A stretch of DNA of 55,635 nucleotides, taken from the NCBI GenBank assembly GCA_009760855.2, contig WPIO01000409.1, positions 1-55,635 of the forward strand. Direction: 5' to 3'. Within the stretch, counting starts at the first letter, position 1, and the number at the start of each line of letters is the position of its first letter. The translations under genes and the position numbers were made by a program. Source of the stretch: Cristatella mucedo (lineage: Eukaryota > Bryozoa > Phylactolaemata > Cristatellidae). Positions 1 to 11,185 of this stretch are shown here, piece by piece. The notes below the pieces were generated by a model. It did no database searches, was not told where the DNA came from, and worked only from the letters and a program-made list of their open reading frames with translations.

Positions 1-129
1 TATAGGTGAAATAAACCCTATTATTAAAGCGACCTTGTTTCTACAAAAGGCCTCGACGTGCTCGCCTGAACCAAAAACTGGTTAAATTCGGGTAGCTGTC
101 CGACGATAAGCGCTGCTGCTACCAACAAG

Positions 130-830
130 CTTCTCCTTATTCTGTAACTCGCTGCTTGCTGGGCTACCTGTATGTGCAATCAGGCGCCTACAGCTGGTGC
201 AAAACTCTGCAGCTGGACTTGTCTGTCGTGAGCGTCACAGCTGCCACATCTCACCACTTCTCGCTGACCTGCACTAGCTACCAGTCAAGCAACGAATCGA
301 CGTCAAAGTTTGTCACTCAATTTTAGGTTCCCCTTCATTCTTTGGCTCCAGCCTATCTCTCAGATCTACTGCCTCTTTAGGCCAAGCATAGTACCAACTG
401 CATTTTAGAATCCAACAGTTCACCAATACCTCGCACAAACCTAAAATCCTTTAGAGACCGTGCATTACGTTCGTATGCTCCCAAAGCCCGGAACTCACTC
501 CCGACTTGAGTCAAAATATCTCCTCACTTGATGACATGGAAAAAGAACTTAAAAACACACTTTTTAAGGACAGCATTTAGCGGGTCCCTGTGATTCGTCT
601 TTCATGTACTGATGCGTGCTGACACAGTGCATGCTGCCACTAACCACACTTGTATACTGACCCTGTGCATGTCAGCCCCTAACCATATTATTCATGTTGT
701 TTATCAAGCATGATAGTACTCACCATTCAATCGCATATACCTTTGCAGAAAATATAAAGCGCCTAGAAACAGATTGAGGTCTCTGAGGGTGCTTTATCAA
801 GTGCATTATTATTTTAATTTTTATTATTAT
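130..830 (+). mobile_element. L2-type LINE, C-terminal coding end and 3' UTR (first unit)
   Basis: Decayed 3' end of an L2/CR1-like non-LTR retrotransposon. Translated pieces match the family's C-terminal region after the RT: a 'LQLVQN'-like segment, 'LHWLPVK'-like (here eroded), 'LAPAYLSDLL' and 'KxWNSLPT'. It ends in the family hairpin (AAAGCGCC-type stem) and an ATT-rich tail near 800-825. Frameshifts and stops run throughout. The same module recurs more than ten times in the window, which makes the identification firm even though this copy is poor. Confidence 0.8.
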
Positions 831-831
831 T

Positions 832-1083
832 TCACTGCCCTAGATCCATCCAAACCGGAGGTGGAATCCTCATGATATCATCCTTAATTTTACGCTGTAG
901 GCATAGCCCTTGAAGCAGTCTTTCGAATCTATCATTTTGAGGAAATCCGATGAAAACTACTGATGATAGCTGTAGTCTATCCACCAGGTACCAAGATCCC
1001 ATTCCGATTTTTCTGATTTCCTTTCTTATCTGTGCGGGAAAATAAACTCTCACCCTGACGGCCCTATGGTTTACGGCGGACAT
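832..1083 (-). CDS. Hypothetical 83-codon ORF, unrecognised
   Basis: An ATG-to-stop frame on the minus strand directly after the L2 tail. It is rich in basic and hydrophobic residues, begins MSAVNHRAVRV and ends PPVWMDLGQ. I recognise no domain, signal peptide or membrane helix. It lies inside the tandemly duplicated unit, and the second copy (about 4190-4450) is broken by a 1-base insertion and further indels, so it may be a fossil of a transposon or host exon rather than a live gene. Chance opening cannot be excluded at this length. Confidence 0.2.
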   Translation of the reverse strand: MSAVNHRAVRVRVYFPAQIRKEIRKIGMGSWYLVDRLQLSSVVFIGFPQNDRFERLLQGLCLQRKIKDDIMRIPPPVWMDLGQ

Positions 1084-1239
1084 AGTAATATACTAAGTCG
1101 TTTGATTTAGTGCCCTCAGATAACTAAATCTCTATCTCGGCATCTTATAACTTCCTGCAAGAAACACGATTGAGCTTAATTTATAAAACTTGATTAGGTC
1201 TACTAAGCAAAACCGGAATAGGCATAAACAATTTAACTA

Positions 1240-2062
1240 TCTCTGCTTGATGGAGTACCTATACTTGTTCTGCTTGATCTTTCGGCAGGTTTTGATACTA
1301 TCGATTGCCTAGTCCTTAATAAGCACCTCTCGTTATACCTGGGCATGACAGGTACTGCACTGCAACAATTCAGGTCCATTCTCATCGGGAGACTATCGAG
1401 TAATAAGGCAAACCAACAAATATCCGAGGAAACACTGACTTATAGGGTACCTGAGCACTCGGAGAATTGGTTCGGTTATTTTCACGGTTTATGATTTCCT
1501 TCTCGCCGATGTGATAGCTAAGCAAAATTGAGGTTCTCCCTTCTGGGCAGGTGACACTTTGGTATACCTTTGTTCTGATCCCTCCTAGCTCTCCAGCAAG
1601 TCGAATTCTCTCAACTCGCTTGTTTCTTGCAATGATAAAATTGGCACATGGATGGCATAAACGTTCTTAAAGTGAAGTTTGATAAAAAACCAATTTACTA
1701 TTTGTGGGCAAACCAAGTGTGATTTGGAAATTAGTAAATCGGCTCTACCTGCGTATCTCCTGCTGAATTGGCTTGAAATATAGATGACCCATTCTACTGT
1801 GACATTTAATCGGACGACCACGTTCGCTCCTCCGTCAAGTCTGCCCAGTTTTTAGTTAAATAACATTACTAAAACTTGAGCATTTTAAGACAGGCATACC
1901 ACACCTAACTGGTCCATGGATTTGCTGCATAGCGTGTCAGCTTCATGAACTAACAGCATGATGGTCTACCAGACTCTGCAATCAGGTGCTTACAGGTGGT
2001 GCCAAACACGAGCACTAGGCCTGTTCACCATGAGCATTAAGATTGCCACATCGAACCTCCGA
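1240..2062 (+). mobile_element. L2 reverse transcriptase fragment (palm to thumb), dead
   Basis: Sense-strand L2 RT remnant. Visible blocks in order are 'LDLSAGFDTID' (RT block A), 'LGMTGTALQ', a weak 'YRVPEHSEN' remnant of the PQGS block, and 'GDTLVYL' where the F/YADD catalytic motif should be (here WAGD, so one catalytic Asp is lost). Post-motif text resembling 'SNSLNSLVSCNDKIGTWMA' follows, then an eroded 'QLVQN' region. Several stops and frameshifts make it non-functional. From 2063 to about 2340 the unit contains DNA I cannot assign. Confidence 0.75.
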
Positions 2063-2377
2063 CGCAGACGTCCCGGCGGATTCGTGGCGGACCAAAGATG
2101 GAGCTAGCACATTGAAGCTAGGACAGCGAGTGGCTGAGGCTGCGCCGATGCACCCGTGAACGGGGGTGATAAGCAGACATAAAGAACGCCCACACCTTTA
2201 CTGGCGAGTGCACATCTTTAACTCATTGATCTACATTGCACAGCCGAAGAATGCCGCATTATATACCAGGATCGGGCATACGCAATGATTGCCACATCAA
2301 GCCTCTTCTAGATAATATACACGGGTACAAGTCAAACCGGGCATCACTTTCATGGTTCTGCTACTGCCTATAGAATA

Positions 2378-2960
2378 TTGCGATTGACCTCGTCGATTTA
2401 TTTCATCAAACATGCCAAGATTGTTGTCAGTCATAGCAGTCAATCCTATCGAATTCCAAATCAAGCTTCTGCAAAACTATTGTTGAATCACAGATACACA
2501 ATCCAAAAGTTCTTATGTCTACGATCAACCGTCTCATTAACTATTACCATATTACCTCCAAGTGATGCTTTTGGCTACCTAACTGATCGCTTCTCTAGCT
2601 TTTATGTCAGCAAGACAGAGATCAGTGAGTCCGTCCTTAGGATTGCAGCATTTCCTGTGGACTCCTGTCCCTCAATTAATTCAACACAGGGCTAATGTCC
2701 ACAGATTCCTGGCACTACCTTGATGTCTACCTTCACTGAGGCCGCAAGTAACCATATCCTGAAATTTATTTCCCAGTCAAAGCAGACTACTCATCCAGAA
2801 GCCAGATGCCTTTACTCCATTACACAGCGAATCCACCCACAGCAAAGAGAAATAGAGTGGGCCGAGCTCCAGTTTTTAGCACTTTTAATGAAGTGCTCTG
2901 CAATACGCAAGAAAAGTTTGAAGCTTCTCTCAGCAGCCGTCGGTCCATTTGCAATGGACC
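2378..2960 (+). mobile_element. L2 linker and pre-RT fragment
   Basis: Open frames at 2378-2695 and 2720-3001 carry the linker between endonuclease and RT: 'DAFGYLTDRFSSFYVSKTE', then the 'MSTFTEAASNHILKFISQSK' block that begins the RT domain in this family. It lies downstream of an RT fragment although in a complete element it should be upstream, so the two come from separate insertions or a rearrangement. Confidence 0.7.
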
Positions 2961-3060
2961 ATTATAAATTGGCGTATTTCCGGGTCATTGCCATCGATTA
3001 ATATCAGTTAATAGCGAACAATGGGTGAAAAATTAGGCACTCGCACAGTTAGATGGTGCG

Positions 3061-3530
3061 AGTAATGAGAGCTAATAATAATAAAAGCAATAATAATGCA
3101 GTCGACGAAGCACCCTGAGAGAACTCAAACTCTGTCTATGCACTTTAGATCTGCTGCTAAGTAAACACGATCGAATGGTGAGGGATATCCTAATTTATAA
3201 ACAACATAAATACCATCATTAGGAGTGACATGCACAGGGTCGGCATGCATATGTTGTTAGTGGCAGCATGCAGTGTCAGCACACGTAAGAAAATAAAAAA
3301 CGAATCATAAGGAAAAATGCTATCTTGAACGTGTGCGTTTTTTAAGTTCCTTTTACATTTGGTCAAGTCAAGAAAGTCATGCCGCAAGTTGGGGGAGCGA
3401 GTTAAAGGCTTTGGGAGCAGACGAACTAAACGAACGGTCTCCAAATAATTTTAAGTTTGTACGAGGTATTGGCGAACAGTTACATTACAAAAATCGGCTG
3501 ATACAATGCTTGGCCCGGTGGAGGAGATGA
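3061..3530 (-). mobile_element. L2 3' end, antisense (end of unit 1)
   Basis: Reverse complement of the L2 3' end. It starts with the AT-rich tail (AATAATAATAAAAG), continues with the complement of the 3' hairpin (AAGCACCCTGAGAGAAC) and the C-terminal coding text, and ends near the 'PHQAKH' block. It faces the sense copy at 3584, forming a head-to-head pair with 3' ends pointing outward. Non-functional. Confidence 0.8.
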
Positions 3531-3583
3531 TCTGATAGATACGTCGCGATATAGATAAATCTAATAGATTCGTCGAGCGATAG

Positions 3584-4200
3584 GGCGTCGCAGCTGCCAC
3601 ATCTCACCACTCTCGCCAACCTGCACTAGCTACCAGTCAAGCAAACGGATCAGAGTCAAGGTGTGTTGCTCAATTTTAGGTTCCCCTTCATTCTTTGGCT
3701 CCAACCTATCTCTCAGATCTACTGCCTCACTAGGCCAAGCATCGTACCAACTGCATTTTAGAATCCAACAGTTTTACCAATACCTCGCCCAAACCTAAAA
3801 TCCTTTGAAGACCGTGCATTTAGTTCGTATGCTCCCAAAGCCCGGAACTCACTCCCGACTTGCGTCAGAATATTCCCTCATTTGACAACATGGTAAAAAA
3901 AACTTTAAAAAACACACCTATTTAGGACAGCATTTAGCGGGTCCCTGTGATTCGTCTTTCATGTACTTATGCGTGCTGACACTGTGCATGCTGCCACTAA
4001 CCACACTTGTATGCTGACCCTGTGCATGTCACCTTTAACCATATTATTCATGCTGTTAATCAAGCATGATAGTACTCACCATTCAATCGCATTTCCCTTT
4101 GCAGCAAATATAAAGCGCCTAAAAAGAGATTGAGGTCTCCGAGGGCGCTTTATCAAGTGAATTAATATTTTAATTTTTTTATTATTATTTCACTGCCCTA
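3584..4200 (+). mobile_element. L2 3' end, sense (start of unit 2)
   Basis: Second-unit copy of the module at 232-830, with the same C-terminal coding remnants, 3' hairpin and ATT tail. It carries independent indels, for example a one-base loss in the 'CACCACTCTCGCC' stretch and changes in the poly-A-like run near 3895. Confidence 0.8.
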
Positions 4201-4450
4201 GATCCATCAAAACTGGAGGTGGAATCGTCATTATATCATCCTTAATTTTCACGCCGTAGGCATACCCCTCGAAGCAGTCTATTGAATATATCATTTTGAG
4301 TTAATCCGATGAAAACTACTGATGATAGCTGCAGTCTATCCCCCCAGGTACCAAGATCCCTATAATCTCAGATTTTTCTGATTTCCTTGCTTGTCTGTGC
4401 GGAAGAAGAAGCCCTCAGCCTGACGGCCCTATAGTTTACGGCGGACATAG
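4190..4450 (-). pseudogene. Broken copy of the 83-codon ORF
   Basis: Collinear counterpart of 832-1083. The ATG end is conserved (GGCGGACATAG on the plus strand). A 1-base insertion in the ACGCCGTAG region and a short insertion after CAAGATCCC shift the frame and bring early stops. If the ORF was ever real, this copy is a pseudogene. Confidence 0.3.
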
Positions 4451-4599
4451 TAATATAATAAGGCATTTGATTTAGTGCCCTCAGATAACTAAATCTCTAT
4501 CTCGGCATCTTATAACTTCCTGCAGGAAACACGATCGAGTTAATTTATAAAACTTGATTAGGTCTACTAAGCAAAACCGTAAAAGCCATACACAATATA

Positions 4600-5425
4600 A
4601 GTAACTCTGCTTGATAGAGTAACTATGCTTGTTCTGCTTGATCTTTCGGCAGGTTTTGATACTATCAATCGCCTAGTCCTTAATAAGCGCCTCTCGTTAT
4701 ACCTGGGGATGACAGGTACTGCACTGCAACGATTCAGGTTCATTCTTATTGGGAGACTATCGAGTAACAATGCAAACCGACAAATATCCGAGGAAACACT
4801 GACTTATAGGGTACCTGAGCACTAGGAGAATCGGTTCGGTTTTTTTCACGGTTTATGATTTCCCTCTCGCCGATGTAATAGCTAAGCAAAATCTAGGTTT
4901 TCACTTCTATGCAGGTGACACTTTGGTGTACCTTTGCTTTGATCCCTCCTAGCTCTCCATCAAGTCGAATTTTCTAAACTCGCTTGCTTCTTGCAATGAT
5001 AAAATCGGCACATGGATGGCATATGCGTTCTTAAAGTGTAGTTTGATAAAAACCAATTTACTATTTGTGGGCAAACCAAGTGTGATTAGGAAATTAGTAA
5101 ATCGGCTCTACCTGCGTATCTCCTGCTGAATTGGCTTGAAATATAGATGACCCGTTCTACTGTGACATTTAATCAGACTACCACATTCGCTCCTCCGTCA
5201 AGTCTGCCCAGTTTTTAGTTACATAACATTACTAAAATTTGGGGATTTTAAGAGAGGCATACCACACCTAACTGGTCCATGGATTTGCTGCATTCCGTGT
5301 CGGCTTCAGGAACTAACAGCATGATGGTCTACCAGACTCTGCAATTAGGTGCTTACAGGTGGTGCCAAACACGAGCACTAGGCTTGTTCACCATGAGCAT
5401 TAGGATTACCACATCGAACCTCCGA
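4600..5425 (+). mobile_element. L2 reverse transcriptase fragment, unit 2
   Basis: Duplicate of 1240-2062. 'LDLSAGFDTINRLVLNKRL' and 'LGMTGTALQRF' are visible. The catalytic box reads YAGDTLVYL, so one Asp of YADD is missing here too. It ends in the same GC-richer boundary (CCTCCGACGCAGACGTCCC), showing that the truncation predates the duplication. Confidence 0.75.
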
Positions 5426-5739
5426 CGCAGACGTCCCGGCAGATTCGTGGCGGACCAAAGATAAAGCTAGTACATTGAAGCTAGGACAGCGAGTGGCTGA
5501 GGCTGCGCCGATGCACCCGTGAACGGGGGTGACAGGCAGACATAAAGAACGCCCACACCTTTACTGGCGAGTGCACATCTTAACTCATTGATCTACATTG
5601 CACAGCCGAAGAATGCCGTTTTTAAAGGATCGGGCATACGCAAGGATTGCCACATCAAGCCTCTTCTAGATAATATACACGGGTACAAGTCAAACCGGGC
5701 ATCACTTTCATGGTTCTGCCACTGCCTATAGAATATTGC

Positions 5740-6230
5740 GGTTGACCTCGTCAATTGATTTCTTCAAACACGCCAAGATTGTTGTCAATCATGGCAGTCA
5801 ATCCTATCAAATTCCAAATCAAGCTTCTACAAATTTATTGTTGAATTAAAGATACACAATCCAAAAATTTTTATGTCTACCATCAACCGCCTCATTAACT
5901 ATTACCATATTACCTCCAAGTGATGCTTTTGGCTACCTAGCTGATCGTTTCTCTAGCTTTTATGTCAGCAAGACAGAGATCAGTGAGTCCGTCCTTAGGA
6001 TTGCAGCATTTCCTGTGGACTCCTGTCCCTCAATTAATTCAACACAGGGCTCATGCCCACAGATTCCTTGCACTACCTTGATGTCTACCTTCACGGAGGC
6101 CGCAAGTAACGATATCCTGAAATGTATTTCCCAGTCAAAGCAGACTACTCATCCAGAACCAGATGCCTTTACTCCATTCCACAGCGAAGCCACCCGCAGC
6201 AAATAGAAAATAAATTGGGCCCAGCTCCAG
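5740..6230 (+). mobile_element. L2 linker and pre-RT fragment, unit 2
   Basis: Duplicate of 2378-2960 with the same 'DAFGYLADRFSSFYVSKTE' and 'MSTFTEAASNDILKCISQSK' text. About 105 bases absent from unit 1 follow (about 6235-6345), with no recognisable content. Confidence 0.7.
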
Positions 6231-6534
6231 TTTTTATTGAATACTAGAGTCCACAGTGTTATGTGCACACCCAAATAGGGCCAAATAATGGTGCCATTGA
6301 CGGGCCCTTAATTGTGCTCTCTTGGTTGTTTAAAAAGGGCGTGCTTGCATTTTTATTGCAGTGCTCTGCAATACGCAAGAAAGGTTGAAGCTTCTCTCAG
6401 CAGCTGTCGGTCCATTTGTAATGGACCGTTATAAATTGGCGTATTTTCCGGGTCGTTGCCATCGATTGATATCAATTAATAGCGAACAATGGGTAAAACT
6501 TAGGCACTCGCATAGTTAGATGGTGCGAGTAATG

Positions 6535-6990
6535 AGAGCTAATAATAATAAAAGCAATAATAATGCAGTCGACGAAGCACCCTGAGAGAACTCAAACTCT
6601 ATCTATGAGCTTTACATCTGCTGCTAAGTAAACACGATCGAATGGTGAGGGATATCATAATCGAAAAACAACATGAATACCATCATTAGGAGTGACATGC
6701 ACAGGGTCAGCATGCATATGTGGTTAGTGGCAGCATGCAGTGTCAGCACACGTAAGAAGATAAAAAACGAATCATGGGAAAAAATAAATGCTATCTTGAA
6801 CGTGTGCGTTTTTAAGTTCCTTTTACACGTGGTCAAGTTAAGAAAGTCATGCCGCAAGTTGGGAGTGAGTTAAAGGCTTTGGGAGCATACGAACTAAACG
6901 CACGGTCTATAAATAATTTGAAGTTTGTACGAGGTATTGGCGAACAGTTACATTACGAAAATTGGCTGATACAATGCTTGGCTTGGTAGA
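6535..6990 (-). mobile_element. L2 3' end, antisense (end of unit 2)
   Basis: Duplicate of 3061-3530: antisense tail, hairpin and C-terminal coding text up to about the 'GTACGAGGTATTGGCGAACAG' block. It faces the sense copy at 7054. Confidence 0.8.
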
Positions 6991-7053
6991 GCAGATGATC
7001 TGATAGATACGTCGCTCTATAGATAGATCTGATAAATACGTCGCGCGATAGAG

Positions 7054-7650
7054 CGTCGCAGTTGCCACATTACTCCACTTCTCGTCGACCTGCACTGACT
7101 ACCAGTCAAGCAACGGATTGACTTCAAGGTTTTGTCGCTCACTTTTAGGTCCCTTCATTATATGTCTCCAGCCTATCTCTCAGATATACTACCCCATCAG
7201 GCCAAGCATAGTACTGCCTGCTTTTCGAAATCCAACAGTCTACAAATACCTTGTACAAACCTTAAATCCTTTGGAGACCGTGCATTTAGTTCAGAAGCTC
7301 CCAAATCCTGGAACTCTGTCCCGACTTGTGTCATATCATCCCCTGACATGACCACATTTAAAAGGAACTTAAGACCACACATATTTAGGACGGCATTTAT
7401 TGGGTCCCTGTGATTCGACCTTCATGTGCTTATGCATGCTGACACTGTGCATGCTGCCAGTAACCACATTTGCATGCTCACCCTGTGCATGTCACACGTA
7501 GCCAGAATATTCATTTTTTTGTTTTCCAAGCATGATTTTACTTACCATTCAATTGCATTTCCCTTTGCAGCAAATGTAAAGCGCCTAGGAAGAGATGAAG
7601 TTCAGTGGGGCGCTTTATCTAGTGAATTATCATTATTATTATTTTAATGA
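7054..7650 (+). mobile_element. L2 3' end, sense (third copy)
   Basis: Sense L2 3' end with readable 'MSLTFRSLHYMSPAYLSD' and 'KSFGDRAFSSEAPKSWNSV' segments, then hairpin (AAAGCGCC ... GGGGCGCTTT) and ATT tail at about 7626-7650. The next bases already belong to an antisense L2, so two L2 copies meet tail first here. Confidence 0.8.
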
Positions 7651-8997
7651 TAGATAGGCAGGAACCAAAGAATGAAACGACCTAAAAGTGAGCAACAGAA
7701 CCTTGAAGTCGATCCGTTGCCTGACTGCAAGCCAGTGGAGGTCGGCTAGAAGAAGCAATGATGTAGCAACTGTGAAGCTCCCGACCGACAGGTCTAGCTA
7801 TAGGATGTTGCACCTGTTAACGCCTTATTGCACATGCCTGTAGGCCAGCAAGCAGTCTGTTACAGAAGTCAAGACGGAATATCACAAATTCAGGGACCAA
7901 CTTGGATGTGGCATCCTCATCCGAACAAGCCCAAATTGTTTAGTAATGTTAAGTAGCTGAAATTAGGTGGACTTGATTGCTGAGCTGATGTGGCCGTCCA
8001 ACGAAAGGTCACTTTGGAACACCACACTTAGATTCCGTGCATATTTTAACGGCAAATATTGTTGCTGAGCCGATTTAGAGCGACAGCCTTTCCAATTTCT
8101 GTGTCACGCTTGCTGTTTCCATATACAGTAAGTTAATTTAATCGTCACGTAATTTAAGCAAATTGGTTGCCATCCATGTGCGGTTGTCATCAATACATGC
8201 AGCAAGGGAGTTGAGAGAATTCGAGGTACTCGAAGGGATGAAAGCAAGGGTACAAATGAGTGTCATACGGATAAATATGAAAGCCTAGATTGTGGTTAGC
8301 AATCACATCGGCGAGAGGGAGAGTATAAACAGTGAAAAGAACCGGACCAAATACGAAGCTCTGACGTAACCCATATTTCCGAGGTATCTCGGATGATCTT
8401 TGTCAATTCATGTCAACAATTCGGAAGTCTCACACTGAGAGAGCACCTGGACCATTGCAGAGCAGTGCCAGTGATGCCCAGGCGAGATGAGAGGAACTCT
8501 AGAAGAATTTGGTGATCGATAGTATCCAAAGCTGCCGAAAGATTGTGCAAAACCAGCAGAGACACTCTACCTATGTGGTCATTCTTAAGTAGCTCGCAGT
8601 ATAGGCCAAGCAATTCTGACACTGTGAAGCGATTAGCTCTAAAGCTAGATTTGAACCTACTTGCAAAGTTTGAAGTTTCAATATATGAGTTCAGCTGGTC
8701 TGCTCGTTCTAAAATTTTTGATAAGAATGAGAGAAGAGACTGTGCGGTAGTTGCTCAAGTTCTCTATGTCAAATGCAACTTTCTTGAGAAGTGGGCTGAA
8801 TACAGCTTTTTTAAAGGTCCCGGGACATGTCTTGAGGCTAATGACATTATTACGATGTTAGTTATGCATGGCAGCAGCTGATTCATGCAACCTAGAAGCA
8901 GGTCAGCAGGAATAGGATCCAAATGACTAGTTGTCTTCTTAAATTGGGAAATGATCTTCAGCACGAGATCACTAGTGACCTGCTTGAATGCAGACAT
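7651..8997 (-). mobile_element. L2 element, antisense, RT to C-terminus, 3' truncated
   Basis: Reading the minus strand from 8997 down: 'MSAFKQVTSDLVLKIISQ' (start of RT), 'LLPCITNIVIMSLASRHVPG', 'LVLHNLSAALDTIDHQILLE' (block A), 'LGITGTALQW', then near 8230-8390 'VFGPVLFTVYTLPLADVI' and 'YPYDTHLY' in place of YADDTQLY. C-terminal text follows down to about 7651, where it lacks the hairpin and tail. It is a long but decayed copy, and the loss of the first catalytic Asp shows it cannot encode active RT. Confidence 0.8.
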
Positions 8998-9039
8998 TGA
9001 GGTGCAGCCAACCTCACTCTCATCTCTCCTATCATCATA

Positions 9040-9790
9040 CCTATGGAGTGCACACGGTACGGCCTAGATAGGACCACGCCCACTCCTACCAAGTCGGAAC
9101 CATCTGTCCTCTCACCCAGCCGGCTTCGTGTTGAGCATACGTCAGAGACCACCCACGCGCTCTCTCACGACTTTTCCGTCGTTCCACCTCAGCCCAACAC
9201 GCTCTAACCTCAGCCACCTCTTCCCCAGCACCTCCAGACGGAGCTGCTCAGCCCTCCCAATGCAGCCTAGCTGCTTGCCTCTTGCCAAGGGACGGCCCGC
9301 CGCTGCCTGCTGTTGTCCCGGCCAGGCCCCAAGGCGTCGGCAGCCTGACGCAGGAAGCAGCACGGTCGGACCGGAGAGGCGTTCCAGCGGCCCAAACCCG
9401 AAGGCGGAGCATTCCGAGAGCTCCGCCGGCACTCGGCCCTGGTACTCGCAGAGAGCCTTGAACCTGCAGATACTCTACAGAAACAACCAAGCCTGGACTA
9501 CAAGGAGAGTCCTGCTGCCAGCGTCGACGGCATACTCAGGCGACACTGCAGTATGCCTGGCCCATGGGCTGTCAAAATCCACGGCCAGACCGGTGTTCGC
9601 CTCCTGCACAAGCAGGCTCCTCGCCTCCTTGATAGTATCTGAACATCATGCACCTTCCAACCTCATAGCGCCTCTACAGCCGCAGAGGTCATCGCCAGCC
9701 TTCGCCTTGCATCTAACGGTGCACCGAGCTCCGACCACATGGATTACCGACCCCTCGCCTCCTCAACCCTAGCGGCAAGCTGATCACTCA
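9040..9790. other. GC-richer unassigned stretch
   Basis: Composition changes abruptly from AT-rich L2 to GC-rich. Several overlapping frames are open on both strands (for example 9128-9772 on plus), as expected from base composition. The plus frame at about 9440-9650 reads 'AESLEPADTLQKQPSLDYK' and could be a gag-like or LINE ORF1 remnant, but no motif supports this. No splice or promoter signal convinced me. Confidence 0.3.
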
Positions 9791-9814
9791 TTTAGCATAT
9801 CTCGCAGCGATCTC

Positions 9815-10000
9815 TCACAGTATTTGATACTACTGACCACGAAGTTCTTCGTAAATTCTTTAATCTCGCCAGGCATCACTGACACTGCATTGTCATGGTT
9901 CTGATCAGATCTCAGTACGAAGAGTGCGTTGATGTGCATGGATAACGATCATCCGAGGAGCCAACTAAGTACGGAATACCTCAGGGCTTCGTGCTGCTTT
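9815..10000 (+). mobile_element. Short L2 RT fragment
   Basis: Contains 'FDTTDHEVLRKFFN', a degraded 'GITDTALSWF' (frame disturbed) and 'TKYGIPQGF', the block A to PQGS region of L2 RT. It stops abruptly near 10000. Confidence 0.65.
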
Positions 10001-10104
10001 GACTTTAACACTGTGAAAGAAGCAGACCGGGCACAGAGCGTCGAGGTCCTGCGTACTTCAGTGGTTTTTCGGATTACCTTTTTCCATTCACATAAATACT
10101 GTGG

Positions 10105-10400
10105 AGTCTCCCTCTGAGATAGGACTTGAACCATTGCAGTGCAGCACCAGTGATGCACCGGCGAGATACGAGGTGCTAGAGAAGGACTTGAGATTAGTAG
10201 TATTAAACAAAAAGATCAATCTAAAAGATCAAGCAAAACCAGCAGAGAGACTTGACCCAAGTCTGCATTCCGAAGGAGGTCGATGTAAGTGATGGCGTTT
10301 AAGTGGAGTGCTTATCTCTAAAACCCGAGTAGAACTTTCCTGCTGGGCTTAAAGTTTAAACGTGAGAGTTCAGCTGGTCTGCCACAACTCGTTCCACTGC
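10105..10400 (-). mobile_element. L2 RT fragment, antisense
   Basis: Complement of the block A region ('GLAVLLVLDLSAAFDT'-type text with breaks, including complements of CATTGCAGTGCAGCACCAGTGATGC). It is paired head-on with the sense fragment at 9815-10000. Heavily decayed. Confidence 0.6.
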
Positions 10401-11185
10401 CTTTGAAAGCGAGGGTATTTGAAAGCCTTTGAAGATTATATGGCCTTTGCACAAGTGACTAAGAAACAAGAATGTACTACTTTATAATAGTGTGCTACAT
10501 TTTTGAGGCAAGTTTAGAGGATGCAATCTTTATTAAGGACTGAGAGTATAATTCACTTTTTCCTCTGTAGCTACAGCGTGTGCAGCATTTTGTCTAGATT
10601 GCTACCTGGGGAAAATTTGGAGCTTGCATGGTTACAGACACACAGTTTTGTCTCTCTCTCTCTCTCTCTCTCATTCTCTCTCTCTCTCATTCTCTCTCTC
10701 TCTCCCTTTCCAATATTTTATCCGAGAAAAGATCTTGACATTCCGTTCTGCACAGACGAAGAGTGCAGCCCTCTTATGTTGTATTACAAATGCAAGGCAT
10801 TTGGTCAAACGCTCTCGAGTCCGTTACTAAATGTATTGCTTAAGTTCACACTAGGATCACCGCGAACTTTCTAATTCGGAATATCACATTAAAGACTTAC
10901 TAGTGATGAGCTCACCTGGTTTTATTAGGATTTATAAAGCTTAAACCTCACAGGGTGCTTGGCAAGCATATATCCTCTACCTTCTAAAAGCCGTTTTGTG
11001 ACTTGTTCAAAATTGAACTTTAACTAAACAATTAGACCAGTCACAGTCATATTGGCTCACTGTCAGTGACTAGACAGGGCTACCACATCCAAGTAGGTCC
11101 ACGTATTTGTAACATCACGTCTTTCTTTCGGTGCTGGGCCTTGCAAAGATATTCCGAAATATGAAGTAAGATAGTGTAAAGATTC
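10401..11185. other. Intergenic, microsatellite only
   Basis: Apart from the (TC)n tract at about 10651-10708, I see only AT-rich unique-looking DNA and faint L2 traces (about 11035-11130, 'GCTACCACATCCAAGTAGGTCCA'). Confidence 0.5.
10651..10708. repeat. (TC)n microsatellite
   Basis: Imperfect CT repeat interrupted twice by CATT. It accounts for the serine/leucine-rich open frames over it. Confidence 0.95.

Larger units (their letters stand above)
232..7053. repeat. Tandem segmental duplication, two units of about 3.35 and 3.47 kb plus a third start
   Basis: Positions 232-3583 and 3584-7053 are collinear: sense L2 3' end, 83-codon ORF region, L2 RT, linker, antisense L2 3' end, short spacer. 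A third sense L2 3' end (7054-7650) starts where a third unit would, but later parts do not follow. The second unit has about 105 extra bases near 6235-6345. By eye the units are roughly 90% alike. Each junction is an inverted pair of L2 ends separated by a spacer with GATAGATACGTCG-type repeats. Confidence 0.85.

Noticed and set aside
9128-9772. 214-codon plus-strand open frame
   Set aside because: It sits in GC-rich DNA where four frames are open at once; low-complexity Ser/Pro/Arg text, no motif, no splice or promoter support.
10521-10874. 117-codon plus frame with Ser/Leu run
   Set aside because: The run is the (TC)n microsatellite; the rest has no recognisable content.
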